From an uncultured Muribaculaceae bacterium (GTDB lineage Bacteria; Bacteroidota; Bacteroidia; Bacteroidales; Muribaculaceae), in assembly GCA_910583795.1 (NCBI GenBank), contig CAJTZQ010000038.1:1-34718 (forward strand): a DNA stretch of 34,718 nt, in the 5' to 3' direction. Both the position numbers and the translations under genes were made by a program. The notes under the pieces are model-generated. The model made no database searches. It was not told the DNA's origin and saw only the letters and a program-made list of their open reading frames with translations. Shown piece by piece: positions 14,972 to 25,277 of this stretch; position 1 is the stretch's first letter, and each line of letters opens with the position of its first letter.

Positions 14972-14999
14972 AGAGCGGGGCATACACCTCGCTCTTTTT
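14972..14999 (+). terminator. Rho-independent terminator after the Rpn fragment
   Basis: AGAGCGGGG pairs with CCTCGCTCT (one G-T wobble) around a 6-nt loop, and is followed by TTTTTG. Confidence 0.82.
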
Positions 15000-15070
15000 G
15001 CAGTCAAATCTGCTTTCCTACATTTTAACCTATTAATGATGAAATAAAAAATCTGTTCCGATTTGAATAT

Positions 15071-15105
15071 GATTCAAAATAACGTTTAAACAGCTTTATT
15101 GAATC
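15071..15105. repeat. Imperfect inverted repeat downstream of susD
   Basis: GATTCAAAATAA pairs with TTTATTGAATC, leaving one base bulged, around a GTTTAAAC-containing loop. It lies about 80 bp past the SusD stop on the - strand and could end the SusCD transcript, but it has no clear T-tract. Confidence 0.4.
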
Positions 15106-15185
15106 AATCAAAAGATAGATGAACCTAAAAACAATCTTTTTCACTTTAATATTTTCACCTGTTTTTTTTAATGTCAGGATTTGGA

Positions 15186-17204
15186 TTACCAATTGGGATT
15201 TTGTTTCAAATTATGGTTGAGACGAATCTGCTCCGAAGGAAGAGGATCAAGGTAGTCCTTGGCACTAAAGAGACAGTTTCCGGCAATCGTGGCGATAGCA
15301 CGGCCATAGTCGATATCGGAAGGATCTTCTGTCACTATTCCATAAAGTAACGGACGAGTCTCGGGATCATAAACAGGAGTACCGAAATATGTCTTGTCAT
15401 TACATTTATTTTCAGGATTACCATAATATGTTCCAAGAATCTTTCTTCCGAGTTTCTGACCTGTGAGATTGATATGAGCGATTCCCCAACGCTTGAGGTC
15501 ATTCAAACGGAAACCTTCGCACATAAGCTCACACATACGCTCGCGGCGAACCTCGTCAAGCATTGTCATCTTATGAATTTCATGCCTACCTGTCTCGAAA
15601 TTAAAATAAGTTGCATCAAATTTCCCCGCTATCAAAGCATTACTGAGTGGGGCAATCCTTGCACGAGCTCTAAGTTTATTGATCGTACGGTCAAGGTCTG
15701 AATCACTCACTGTGCCATCAAGCTCACATATTGCCTCACAATAGATGAGATAAATCTCGGCAAGACGGATTATGGGCAGATCGGCAGCATCGGTATTGTC
15801 GGCACGATTTGCGCTTTCAACGCTATATTTGCGTGAACCGTAATCATTGTGAGTGCTATTAATACCGATATAGGGATTGAACACTCCGCAATTTGTGGCA
15901 TACGCCGGATCATTTGTATTGATTTTCTCACTCGGTGCAGGGTAAACTGCTTCCGGCCATTTAAGACCTGCGGAAGTACGTGCCGGACCATACTCGGGAC
16001 TTGCGGTCCAGAATGGACGGTCGGGCAGGAATGTAGATCCCAAGAACCTCCAGTCACGATTCTCAAATTCACCCATATAAGTGTCATATCCGCCAAAATC
16101 CGGATTAGTGATAATATTCACTCCATCCTCGCTATAATGAGTCGGGAGTCCATTGGAGCAAAGGAACGATTCACCAAGATAGGCACTGATACCCCCGACA
16201 AGATGGCAAGCCACTGCGTGCGACCAGTTTGTCCCTGAACGTTTCAAAGTGTAATCATAGGGATTGACCCATATAAATTCCTTATTTGTTGCTTTACCTA
16301 CACCCATGTGATTAGAGATATTACCCTCTCCATCATCGATATTGAAAAGGCTATAGTAGCTTAGTTCCTCACACTCGTTCCAGATTTCAAAAGTGCCGGC
16401 CTCAGCCTCACGGATCACTGCATCAGCCTGCTCTTTAGCCAGGGTTAGGAATTGGGTGACAGAGGGATATTCTTCGGGTTTGTTTTTACCCGCACCTGAT
16501 AACACCCCGTCTCCGTCTATGTCAAGAGGCAAAGAGGGGGTATATTTCTCCCATGTGCCTTCGTAAAGAGCCACACGGGCCAGAAAAGACTGGGCAACCT
16601 CTTTAGACACCTTTCCGCGCTCATTGATTCTATCCAGAGAACTTCTCTTCGGCAAAAGTGCCACTGCTCTTTTGAGATCCTTCACTATAAGATCGACCAC
16701 TTCGTAACGGCTGTTACGAGGGTTATATAATTCATCGCCTATATCCATTACATGGTCAACAATAGGAACTCCGCCATAGCTCTGAAGAAGCATGAAATGA
16801 TTCCATGCACGGAAGAAATATCCAGTGCCGACCGATTCGGCGATAGGATTACTATCGGTCATTTCGTCAAGATTACCTGCATACTCACTTGCTTTTTGAA
16901 GCAGGATATTAACTGTACGCAAGCGCTCATATGGTTTTTTCCAATTGTCGGAAGTCTGTGGGACCGTACCTCCACCGTTGCTGGTGATACCTGTTATATC
17001 GGTGTTGCGATCCGTATTAAATTCCTTCCAGCCTGGAACAGTGCCGCTGTATAGTGCGTTGGCGGCGGCCTTGAATTGCGCCGGATTCTTAAACATGATC
17101 GCGTCTGTTCCCTGATCTGTCGGTTCCTTGTCGAGGAAATCAGAGCAAGACGTCAGGCCGACCGCAGCCGCCAACATTATCAATGATCTGATATATGATT
17201 TCAT
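15186..17204 (-). CDS. SusD-like (RagB/SusD) surface glycan-binding lipoprotein
   Basis: A 672-residue lipoprotein with lipobox VGLTSC (Cys20) and the family start CSDFLDKEPTDQGTDA. SusD/RagB motifs follow: YFFRAWNHFMLLQSYGGVPIVDH in the TPR region, SFLARVALYEGTWEKY, and the C-terminal LPIIRLAEIYLIYCEAICELDG with EVRRERMCELMCEGFRLNDLKRWG. It forms the lid on the SusC barrel and delivers bound oligosaccharide at the cell surface. At 672 residues it is somewhat longer than many SusD proteins. It follows SusC by 26 bp and is the last gene of the SGBP-SusC-SusD operon. Confidence 0.95.
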   Translation of the reverse strand: MKSYIRSLIMLAAAVGLTSCSDFLDKEPTDQGTDAIMFKNPAQFKAAANALYSGTVPGWKEFNTDRNTDITGITSNGGGTVPQTSDNWKKPYERLRTVNILLQKASEYAGNLDEMTDSNPIAESVGTGYFFRAWNHFMLLQSYGGVPIVDHVMDIGDELYNPRNSRYEVVDLIVKDLKRAVALLPKRSSLDRINERGKVSKEVAQSFLARVALYEGTWEKYTPSLPLDIDGDGVLSGAGKNKPEEYPSVTQFLTLAKEQADAVIREAEAGTFEIWNECEELSYYSLFNIDDGEGNISNHMGVGKATNKEFIWVNPYDYTLKRSGTNWSHAVACHLVGGISAYLGESFLCSNGLPTHYSEDGVNIITNPDFGGYDTYMGEFENRDWRFLGSTFLPDRPFWTASPEYGPARTSAGLKWPEAVYPAPSEKINTNDPAYATNCGVFNPYIGINSTHNDYGSRKYSVESANRADNTDAADLPIIRLAEIYLIYCEAICELDGTVSDSDLDRTINKLRARARIAPLSNALIAGKFDATYFNFETGRHEIHKMTMLDEVRRERMCELMCEGFRLNDLKRWGIAHINLTGQKLGRKILGTYYGNPENKCNDKTYFGTPVYDPETRPLLYGIVTEDPSDIDYGRAIATIAGNCLFSAKDYLDPLPSEQIRLNHNLKQNPNW

Positions 17205-17230
17205 ATTCTTGTTCTCTTATTAATTGATTG

Positions 17231-20200
17231 TTATAAAGTGACCTCCACACCGAAAGTAAGCATACGGCAAAGAGGGAAGAGTGAATTTGACGCCTCTCCG
17301 TGTTCAGGATCATATCCATCCTTGATTTTTGTCCATTCCCAAAGGTCATCACCTGAGAAAAACACACGGAATTTCTCTACAAACACTTTCTTTGTCCATT
17401 CCTGAGGAAGAGTATAACCTATCTGGAGATTTTTGAGTCGGATGTATCGATTGTCGGTCACAAGTGCGTCTGTATTCAGATAGTTGTAGTTGTTGATCGC
17501 ACTATTACGTGAGAGAACCGGATTCTCGGCATTGGGGTTATCGAGAGACCATGTCGTACCGAGGAACTTACTGTTCTGAGAGGTCCAGTTCACGCGGAAA
17601 GGATAGGCATAATATCCTTCACGCATAATTTTCTGCTGACCTATTCCCTGGAAGAAAATTGAAAAATCTATTCCTTTCCAGTTCAATCCACCCTTAATGC
17701 CATAGCTGATTCTGGGAGCTTTGTCACCGGCATAATAAATATCCTTTTCCGTTATTGCGCCATCGCCATCGATATCCACACGGCGTCTTGTCCCGGGACG
17801 AAGACGGTTCTGTCCCGATTCTGCAGGTGCGGGAAGCACATTACCCGGTTTTGGACCACTATGGTCCGCATTCCAATAAAACATCTCATAATATGCATCA
17901 ACCTCTTCTTGTGTTTGGAAAATACCATCAGTCTGGAATACATAAAGAGCTTCGAGAGGCTTACCCACAAGACGGTTCTTATTGTTTCCGGGGACAGGCA
18001 CATTCTCGTTGTTCGTGAGTTCAAGGAGCTTGGTGCGGGCATCAGAAATTTGGAAACCAAGATTATAGCTAAAATCTCCTATATTATCGCGCCAGTTGAC
18101 TTCAACCTCCCAACCCTTCGTACGGAGTTTCCCGTTGTTAGTCTTTGGGGCGGTAGCACCCAACACTTGTGGATAAATCACGTCTATAAACATACCGTTA
18201 TTCGTCTTCTGGAACCAGTCGAACGAAGCACGCAGACGGTTACTGAAGAGACCCAGGTCAAAGCCGACATCATGCGACTCAATCGTTTCCCACGTACGGT
18301 TTGCACTACGAATTCCACTGACCCACATGCTTGCCTCATTGGGACCGCCGAAGAAATAGCTGCCTGTGCCTATTGTAGCGTATGATTCATAATTCCCAAT
18401 ACCTGTGATCGAACCTGTCTTACCAAAGTTATAGCGAATCTTACCGAAATTTATCCACTGATCGATATTAAGATTGCGGAAGAACTCCTCATTGGTAAAT
18501 ACCCAACCTCCGGAGATTGAGAAAAAGTTTTTCCAACGCTGCTCCTTGACAAGTTTTGATGAACCGTCACGACGACCGAGGAAAGAGACAAGATAGCGGT
18601 CAGCATAGTTGTAGCGAAGGTCAAGCACATAGGAAAGGAAACTCCACGAGCTCGAGCCACCGTCGGCTCTTGTCTTTCCACCGTCTCCATTGAAAACATT
18701 GAGATCGGTCAGGCCGGAACCCGGGTAAAGCTCACCATTTGAACGCTCCCCGTATAGACGCTTGTAATCTTCCGTCTCACCCGTGATACCGAACATGGCA
18801 TCTACCTGATGGAGATCAAATTTATTATTATAATTGAGGAAAGCTCCTAAAGTGTAGCTATCCCAGTGCTTACTCTCATCTGTCAGTTTGGCAGTTTCAT
18901 TATGAGTCTTCATCAAATTGTCACCCCAGTCATACATGCGGACAGTGGTGCGATGAGTAGTGGTTTCCACTTCCACTCTCTTATAAGCAGCTGACCCCAC
19001 TACCGAGAAACCTTTAATCCATTTTGAAAAATCAAACGTCACCTTACCGTTGGCACGGATTGTATTCCATTTAGTCTTGTTCTGACCTGCCTGCGTGATG
19101 AAGGCATAGGGGTTGTTGGCGCCGAAAGTGTCATACGGATTCCCATACTCGTTGACAACGGGCCAGAACCATGTGTCCTGAGTCCAGTTATTGCTGCCGT
19201 GAAGCTGGTTCGGTGATTTTAGATCACGCCGATCCCAAGCGAAACCTGCCTGAAGCTGGAAGAAATCGCTTGCATTGTAATCTGCGTTCAAGCGCGCTCC
19301 ATATTTCTTCTCGCTGTCTTCAGCAATTTTAAGCTGCGACTGAGCATCGGAATAATTGAGAGACGCACGATAGTTGAATTTCTCATCGCCGCCTGCAACG
19401 CTGACATTATGTTTCCATGTGTTGGAATCACCAAACATATAATCCATCAGATAATTGCTGGTATCCCAACGTTCCACTGCGCCAAATCCGTTGATCGTGG
19501 TGAGAACCTGGCCGCTTTTCAAGGCATTGAAAAGATTCTCCCCTTGATATATCTTGCCGTCAGGGACTATCTCATACTTACCAGTTGCAGGATTTATCGC
19601 TGCTTCGGGTCCGCCGAAAGTATTGAAGATCCACCAGTTGATACTACCATGTATGTCTTTCGGATCTGTCAATGAAGGGTTGTCAGCCATCACATCGTTG
19701 TATTGTGCCTGATAGAACATCTCAAGCCAATCGGCATTAGACGAATATGGAGGCTGAATACCATCGATTGATCGGGTATAAGACCCTGAATAGGATACCT
19801 GTGGCTTACCTATTTTACCCCTCTTTGTAGTCACGAGCACGACACCGTTTGATGAACGGGCGCCATAGATAGCCGCAGAGGCATCCTTCAACACAGAGAA
19901 TGATGCGATATCATTACCATCCATTTGGTTAAGTTCGTCGAGTGAGGCTGCCTGTCCGTCGATAAGCACCAGCGGGTCACCTCCGTTGATTGAAGATGCA
20001 CCGCGGATCTGCATTTTGGCTCCTTCCTGCCCCGGGCGGCTCGAATTACGCGTGATTGTCAGACCGGCAATTTCTCCCTGAAGAGCAGTGGTCGTGTTTG
20101 TCATGCCACGTCCTCGATACACGTCGTCACCCTTGATTTGGGAGATAGCACCTGTCAGCGATTCCTTCTTCTGTGTGCTGTAGCCTACCACCACCACTTC

Positions 20201-20536
20201 TTCAAGAGATTCTGCAGTCGGGACTAACTGAACTTCCACTTTGGTCTTACCTTCTACATTGACAACTGCCGGCTTATATCCTATATAGGTTATTTCAATC
20301 TGCTTGGCGCCGTCGGTCTTGAGTATGAAATTACCCTCGATATCGGTCACTGTAGCGAGGCTGATATTGTCTTTCACCCTTACGGTTGCTCCAATGACAG
20401 GCTCTCCATTTTCATCTATCACTGTACCGGTGACCGTTTCACTTTGGGTCTGCGAACTCTGCGCCTGTGCATCCGGTGTGAAAACCGGAGAAGCCAGACA
20501 TAGAACTGAGCTCACTAATATTGCATTTATTTTCAT
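17231..20536 (-). CDS. SusC-like (RagA) TonB-dependent outer-membrane transporter
   Basis: An 1101-residue protein with a signal peptide (about 1-26, ending AQA). A carboxypeptidase-D-like regulatory domain comes next (VTGTVIDENGEPVIGATVRVK to VEVQLVP), then the TonB-box and SusC signature EEVVVVGYSTQKKESLTGAI, the plug (IRGASSINGGDPLVLIDG, LKDASAAIYGARSSNGVVLVTTKRG) and the 22-strand barrel ending in LFPLCRMLTFGVEVTL with the usual aromatic-hydrophobic pattern. It imports oligosaccharides with energy from TonB-ExbBD. There is no N-terminal STN domain, so it should not signal through an anti-sigma factor. SGBP ends 31 bp upstream. Complete. Confidence 0.96.
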   Translation of the reverse strand: MKINAILVSSVLCLASPVFTPDAQAQSSQTQSETVTGTVIDENGEPVIGATVRVKDNISLATVTDIEGNFILKTDGAKQIEITYIGYKPAVVNVEGKTKVEVQLVPTAESLEEVVVVGYSTQKKESLTGAISQIKGDDVYRGRGMTNTTTALQGEIAGLTITRNSSRPGQEGAKMQIRGASSINGGDPLVLIDGQAASLDELNQMDGNDIASFSVLKDASAAIYGARSSNGVVLVTTKRGKIGKPQVSYSGSYTRSIDGIQPPYSSNADWLEMFYQAQYNDVMADNPSLTDPKDIHGSINWWIFNTFGGPEAAINPATGKYEIVPDGKIYQGENLFNALKSGQVLTTINGFGAVERWDTSNYLMDYMFGDSNTWKHNVSVAGGDEKFNYRASLNYSDAQSQLKIAEDSEKKYGARLNADYNASDFFQLQAGFAWDRRDLKSPNQLHGSNNWTQDTWFWPVVNEYGNPYDTFGANNPYAFITQAGQNKTKWNTIRANGKVTFDFSKWIKGFSVVGSAAYKRVEVETTTHRTTVRMYDWGDNLMKTHNETAKLTDESKHWDSYTLGAFLNYNNKFDLHQVDAMFGITGETEDYKRLYGERSNGELYPGSGLTDLNVFNGDGGKTRADGGSSSWSFLSYVLDLRYNYADRYLVSFLGRRDGSSKLVKEQRWKNFFSISGGWVFTNEEFFRNLNIDQWINFGKIRYNFGKTGSITGIGNYESYATIGTGSYFFGGPNEASMWVSGIRSANRTWETIESHDVGFDLGLFSNRLRASFDWFQKTNNGMFIDVIYPQVLGATAPKTNNGKLRTKGWEVEVNWRDNIGDFSYNLGFQISDARTKLLELTNNENVPVPGNNKNRLVGKPLEALYVFQTDGIFQTQEEVDAYYEMFYWNADHSGPKPGNVLPAPAESGQNRLRPGTRRRVDIDGDGAITEKDIYYAGDKAPRISYGIKGGLNWKGIDFSIFFQGIGQQKIMREGYYAYPFRVNWTSQNSKFLGTTWSLDNPNAENPVLSRNSAINNYNYLNTDALVTDNRYIRLKNLQIGYTLPQEWTKKVFVEKFRVFFSGDDLWEWTKIKDGYDPEHGEASNSLFPLCRMLTFGVEVTL

Positions 20537-20567
20537 GTCAGTTTATAGTTATTCTGTGGATACTGGC

Positions 20568-21785
20568 TTACTCGGCAGGCTCGTAAACGTTAAACTCAGA
20601 GACCATCACAAAGTCCCCGCCCTTATCTTTCTCAGCAAAATAGACTTTGATGTAGCGTGCCTTTTCCTGGGTTCTGGCACTGAAAATCTGATGGTCGTTG
20701 ATGAAGCGGTTAAAGGGATTCCAACCCTGATCTGTCCATCCCCAGTTGTCGGGGTCAGTGCCATTAGCCTCAGATTGGGGGCAGGTATAGAAAGTCTGTC
20801 CGGTATTGGTCTTGTCGTTCCCGGAACGTCTCCTTATAGTATAATTTGTGACAAGATGCTCCTCTCCCATGTCTATTACAAAGAAGTGGGGATAAGATGA
20901 TTTCTGCTTCCAGGCAGTATGCCAGAATGTCCCTTCGTCACCGTCGAGCATAGCGATCACGCGGCCTTTAGGTAAACCGCCTTCCCCGCCAGCCTCTTGT
21001 GAGGAATATCCCGGCTGTGGGTTATAGCTGTCCTCATATCCGGGGAACGACCAGTTCGCACGATCTATTTTCCGCACCTTCTTGACATAGACATCAAAAT
21101 CCTTGAAATCAGTACAGTTGCCGTCAACATCAGCGGTTGATAATTCCACGACCGCATAATCTCCGTTAACGAACTCGCTGTCGCCCAACGGGAGGCTTAT
21201 GATCTCTCCTCCCTTTGTGTCTGCAGGAATTGTGAAAGATGTCTCACCTGATTTCGACGCATCGCTTTTGAGATGATACTTAACATTCACAATAACATTT
21301 GCCACAGTGGTGTTGTCATAACAGATTTCGGCGCCGCCATAGGCACTTGCCACATCTAAGGTCGATGCCACCATCAAGAAGGCAGGAGCTCCGGGAGAAG
21401 CGGTTATTTTGGTGGCATCAAGATGGGCGCCTCTCACTGAGCAGGCATAGATGCTGAAATCTACAGGATCTACGGAAGCAAAGCCTCCGATAGTCGCAGT
21501 CATAATACCATCCACTGCATGATCTTTCGAAAAATGTTTATAGACTTCCTCTCCCCTGGAGTTCTTGTAGACCACCTTGGAATACATGTAACTCGGAGAA
21601 GCAGGTATTTTCCAAGTAAGTGTCACCTCACCGGGACCGGCGGCTGAGCTCACATCAGAAACCTGTGCGGGTGCCGAGTCGTCAATTCCGACCCTACCCT
21701 CCGACTCATCTCCGCACGCAGTCATCGCCAAGGCTACTGTGAATAGCGGAATGAGTTTTCGCATTTTTAAGGCTAATGCTTTCAT
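20568..21785 (-). CDS. Surface glycan-binding lipoprotein (DUF4959/DUF5000 type)
   Basis: 405 residues. The lipobox is VALAMTAC with Cys24 when read from the first ATG; the ATG eight codons in would also give a good signal peptide. A fibronectin-like domain follows (PAQVSDVSSAAGPGEVTLTWKIP), typical of DUF4959, then a middle beta domain (about 135-235). The C-terminal F5/8-type sandwich (DUF5000-like) spans about 250-400, with AMLDGDEGTFWHTAW, FFVIDMGEEHLVTNYTIRRR and KARYIKVYFAEKDKGGDFVMVSEFNVYE. It should bind glycan on the outer surface beside SusC/SusD. Placing this gene before SusC is unusual; SGBP genes commonly follow SusD. A promoter with a 120-nt leader lies upstream. Confidence 0.85.
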   Translation of the reverse strand: MKALALKMRKLIPLFTVALAMTACGDESEGRVGIDDSAPAQVSDVSSAAGPGEVTLTWKIPASPSYMYSKVVYKNSRGEEVYKHFSKDHAVDGIMTATIGGFASVDPVDFSIYACSVRGAHLDATKITASPGAPAFLMVASTLDVASAYGGAEICYDNTTVANVIVNVKYHLKSDASKSGETSFTIPADTKGGEIISLPLGDSEFVNGDYAVVELSTADVDGNCTDFKDFDVYVKKVRKIDRANWSFPGYEDSYNPQPGYSSQEAGGEGGLPKGRVIAMLDGDEGTFWHTAWKQKSSYPHFFVIDMGEEHLVTNYTIRRRSGNDKTNTGQTFYTCPQSEANGTDPDNWGWTDQGWNPFNRFINDHQIFSARTQEKARYIKVYFAEKDKGGDFVMVSEFNVYEPAE

Positions 21786-21912
21786 GATGAATAAAAGATT
21801 AATTAATATATGGGAAAATTCAAATTGAATTCAAGCGAACATTGTAGTTGTATCTTTTGATCTTGAGGTTATGATTCGACGTTTCAGTACTCAAAAAGAC
21901 GAACTGCCAATG

Positions 21913-21943
21913 CAAAATTAGTGTATCATAATCGCGTTGCAAA
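21913..21943 (-). promoter_or_regulatory. Promoter of the SGBP-SusC-SusD operon
   Basis: On the - strand: TTTG (complement of 21940-21943), a 19-bp spacer and TAATTTTG (complement of 21913-21920). The -33 region AAATAATTTGCAAC (complement of 21938-21951) is identical to that of the sigma-factor promoter at 25879. Predicted start near 21906, giving a leader of about 120 nt. Confidence 0.78.
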
Positions 21944-22057
21944 TTATTTATTTTCAAAATATGTCTCAATATATTTGATGACATGTTTTTACATAAACAT
22001 TTGATTATAAGTATTAAAATTCATTAGAATTCAAGTCTCAGAAAAATTTTCCGGGAC

Positions 22058-25000
22058 TCACACTTCGGGAATCATTCTGAAAGAGAATGAAATAGCAGGC
22101 TCGTCTATCGCGTATGGAGGGAGAGCCCTCGCACCTTTATCCCAGCTTGTCTCGCCGCCCACTCCTGTATGCATTCCGTCAACATACACATGCACATTGC
22201 GGTCAGGGGCGATCTCTTGAAAATGGCGCTGTCTTTTCACAAAACCTTCCTCATCGAGCATCTCGACTGAATAATGGGTTGCCGAAGCATTGAAAGGTTT
22301 CCCGGAGATAATTTTCAATCCACGACCACCACCGTTGGCTTGTTTCCACCACCGGATATCAGATTTTGTGCCTGTCTCCTGCGGACGAATATAGGGAAAC
22401 GCTTGCTCGGATGCCGTCTGACTGTAGAGCCCGATAAAAGCCGAAGACTTACGGTCAGCATAATTCTCAACCGGACCTCTTCCATAATAGGAACTAAAAT
22501 CCATCTCTCCGGGCATCACCATCTTCATGCCAAAGCGGAAAAGATTGAGTCTGCCATTTTCTTTTACCGGCGTGAGAACTTGCTTCACATCAATTATTCC
22601 GGAAGGGTCTATGAGGTAAATCAACTCCAATATACAATCTGTCTCGGGAAGTTCATACTCTGCAGTGACACTCACCCCTTCGTCAGATTCCAGACTTTTC
22701 AATTCTTTAAGTTTCATCACAGGATTCTTCCAGCGACTAAGCTCCTTACTCAATTTACTTCCAAGATCGTTGTCGGTAGACGCTCTCCAGAAATTAGGCA
22801 TGAGTTGAGTTCCTTCTGCAATGAAAGAGTAACCTTTCACATCATATCGGGATATGAATCCATTGGTTTTGTCAAAATCAATCCAACTATCTTCTCCGGT
22901 TATTCTGAGACGCCTCTTATTATCATTGTTAACCCGCAATGGGACTCCCGTCGATGCCGATTTATTGTCAGCCCTTGAAGAACCCTCTCTGACAGGAATC
23001 TGATTCTTAGCCACTACATATCCGGCTGGTATCCCGGCAGATGACCGTTTCTGAATAAATCTTACATTCAATAAAATTTCCTTCTTTTCAGGGAATAATT
23101 CCTGTTGATAGTCAAGATTTACTGTACACCGTTGCTGAGGCATGACAGACAAATTATCCATAACCCCGCTTTCAAACGGCTCTCCGTCTGCAAGAAGCTC
23201 CCATTCCATACGTTGTCCTTCAAGATCCACGAAAAAATTTTCATTATAGATCTCTACGCTGCCGCAGGATGCATCTACAGGAGACACCCAAATGTTCTGA
23301 TACTGATGGGCGACCTCATACAGATGAGGATTGGGGATACGGTCAGGGTTGAACAGACCGTTGTTACAGAAATTGTTGTCAGAGGCATCATAGTTATTGA
23401 AATCGCCACCATACCTATATATCATGACTCCGTCTATACCCTTTCCCCTGATAGCCTGATCTGCGAAATCCCAGATAAATCCGCCTTGAAATTTGGGATA
23501 TTTCCTGACAAGATCCCAATAATCCTTAAATCCACCACAAGAATTCCCCATAGCATGTGCATATTCACACTGTATCAGAGGTTTTGATGTCTCCTTGCCA
23601 TTATCGAGGCAATAGTCGAGACATTGCTGATGCGAATAATACATCGGACAGAAAACATCTGTATGACTGTTTGTCTTCGCTTGCTCATATTGAACAGGAC
23701 GTGTCGGATCCTCTTTTTTTATCCAGGAGTAGACCTGAGCGAAATTTTCGCTGTCGGCAGTCTCATTACCCATAGACCAGAACACAATACTGGGATGATT
23801 ATAGTTACGTTGTACATTACGCTGATTACGTTCCATAAAACTTTTGAGAAATCTCGGATCCGCCGCACGTGAATTTTTAGAGAATTCAAGTCCATGCGCT
23901 TCAAGATTGGCTTCAGCAACAACATAGATACCAAATTCGTCGCAGAGATCATACCAATAATTATCATCAGGATAATGGCAAGTCCGTACGGCATTGATAT
24001 TATTCCTTTTAAGGAGCCTGATATCCTCCTCCATCCTCTCCCTCGATACGATATAACCCCCATCGGGATCCATCTCATGCCGGTTTACTCCTTTGAAGAG
24101 CACAGGCTGCCCATTCACCAGAATTTGATTCCCTTTTGATTCTATTTTCCTGAAACCTATCTTCTGCCGAACCACCTCCACCGGTATACCATTTTTCTCA
24201 CGGCTTACAAGAAGGGTGTAGAGCGCCGGAGTCTCGGCAGTCCATTTTGAAGGATTGTCTACACGAATTTCCCGCTCTGCGGCGTTTTGCGGTATAAAAG
24301 TTGACACCACCTCATGTCCGGAAGGATCAAGCAGGCGCAGGTATACCGGGAATTTACCGTGCCGGGTGAGCTTCACACTGAGCTTTCCGTCTTTATAATC
24401 GGAAGTAAGGTCGGCAACCACCCGCAAATCCTCTATGGATGCATCCCGATCCTTTGTATAAAGGAAACAATCACGCGCCACGCCCGAAAACCGGAAAAAG
24501 TCTTGATCTTCAAGATAAGAACCGTCACACCAACGAAACACCTGAAAGGCGATAAGATTTTCTCCCGCCCTGAGATAGGGGGTCAGATCAAACTCCGCCT
24601 CCATCTTGCTGTCTTCACTATATCCAACATATTTACCGTTTACCCACAGGTACATGTTTGAGGTGACGGATCCGAAATTGGCTATAATACGCCGGCCGAT
24701 CCAGTCTTTCGGAATGGTGATTTTCTTTCTGTAGGAACCCACGTGATTCCCTTCTTCAGGCACAAAGGGCGGATTGTGGACAAAACTCCCTTTCCAGGCA
24801 TAATGACAATTGACATAGACCGGGTCTCCATATCCGTTGAGTTCCCACAGTCCCGGCACCGGCATTTTTGACCATCCTTTATCATTAAAGTCAATCTTAT
24901 AAAAATCCATGGGGCGCATTGCCACTTCATTGACCCAGTTAAAATTCCACACTCCGTCAAGAGACATGAAATTCGGAGACTTTTCTCTGACGCCATCCAT

Positions 25001-25156
25001 CGCTTCTGCTTCTGTCTGATACGGGAACAAGGGAACATGCATCGGTAATCGGTTCACCTGATTGATATCCAGATCTTGCCATTCCATGAATGTCTGAGGC
25101 ATCACGGCCGAAGCATAAAAAGACATGGCTATCAGAATAAAATGAATTTTTTTCAT
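22058..25156 (-). CDS. GH2 beta-galactosidase (LacZ type), secreted
   Basis: A 1032-residue protein with a signal peptide (about 1-20). The five LacZ domains follow in order: jelly-roll sugar-binding domain (WNFNWV to FLYTKD), Ig-like, TIM barrel from about 345 (FKGVNRHEMDPDGG), a second Ig-like, and the Bgal small-chain domain (WRASTDNDLGSKLSKELSRWKNP, YYGRGPVENYADRKSS). The acid/base is Glu465 in SMGNETADS and the nucleophile Glu531 in PLIQCEYAHAMGNS. It removes non-reducing beta-galactose in the periplasm. Length and residues are normal for the family. The gene follows the sigma factor by 121 bp and precedes the SusCD operon promoter; it may be read from the sigma-factor promoter. Some GH2 relatives prefer other beta-linked sugars. 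Confidence 0.92.
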   Translation of the reverse strand: MKKIHFILIAMSFYASAVMPQTFMEWQDLDINQVNRLPMHVPLFPYQTEAEAMDGVREKSPNFMSLDGVWNFNWVNEVAMRPMDFYKIDFNDKGWSKMPVPGLWELNGYGDPVYVNCHYAWKGSFVHNPPFVPEEGNHVGSYRKKITIPKDWIGRRIIANFGSVTSNMYLWVNGKYVGYSEDSKMEAEFDLTPYLRAGENLIAFQVFRWCDGSYLEDQDFFRFSGVARDCFLYTKDRDASIEDLRVVADLTSDYKDGKLSVKLTRHGKFPVYLRLLDPSGHEVVSTFIPQNAAEREIRVDNPSKWTAETPALYTLLVSREKNGIPVEVVRQKIGFRKIESKGNQILVNGQPVLFKGVNRHEMDPDGGYIVSRERMEEDIRLLKRNNINAVRTCHYPDDNYWYDLCDEFGIYVVAEANLEAHGLEFSKNSRAADPRFLKSFMERNQRNVQRNYNHPSIVFWSMGNETADSENFAQVYSWIKKEDPTRPVQYEQAKTNSHTDVFCPMYYSHQQCLDYCLDNGKETSKPLIQCEYAHAMGNSCGGFKDYWDLVRKYPKFQGGFIWDFADQAIRGKGIDGVMIYRYGGDFNNYDASDNNFCNNGLFNPDRIPNPHLYEVAHQYQNIWVSPVDASCGSVEIYNENFFVDLEGQRMEWELLADGEPFESGVMDNLSVMPQQRCTVNLDYQQELFPEKKEILLNVRFIQKRSSAGIPAGYVVAKNQIPVREGSSRADNKSASTGVPLRVNNDNKRRLRITGEDSWIDFDKTNGFISRYDVKGYSFIAEGTQLMPNFWRASTDNDLGSKLSKELSRWKNPVMKLKELKSLESDEGVSVTAEYELPETDCILELIYLIDPSGIIDVKQVLTPVKENGRLNLFRFGMKMVMPGEMDFSSYYGRGPVENYADRKSSAFIGLYSQTASEQAFPYIRPQETGTKSDIRWWKQANGGGRGLKIISGKPFNASATHYSVEMLDEEGFVKRQRHFQEIAPDRNVHVYVDGMHTGVGGETSWDKGARALPPYAIDEPAISFSFRMIPEV

Positions 25157-25277
25157 AATGTTGGCACTTGAGGTAACTGTTATTTAGATAAAGCCACAGG
25201 AGATAATCCCAAAGAATTTACTTCAATCGACAGAGACTCATAAAGATTTAGAACGATATTGATAGAATAATTAAGTT

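Noticed and set aside
17231..20536. SusC acting as a sigma-factor signalling transducer
   Set aside because: The mature protein begins directly with the carboxypeptidase-regulatory domain; no STN domain is present and no FecR-like gene is adjacent.
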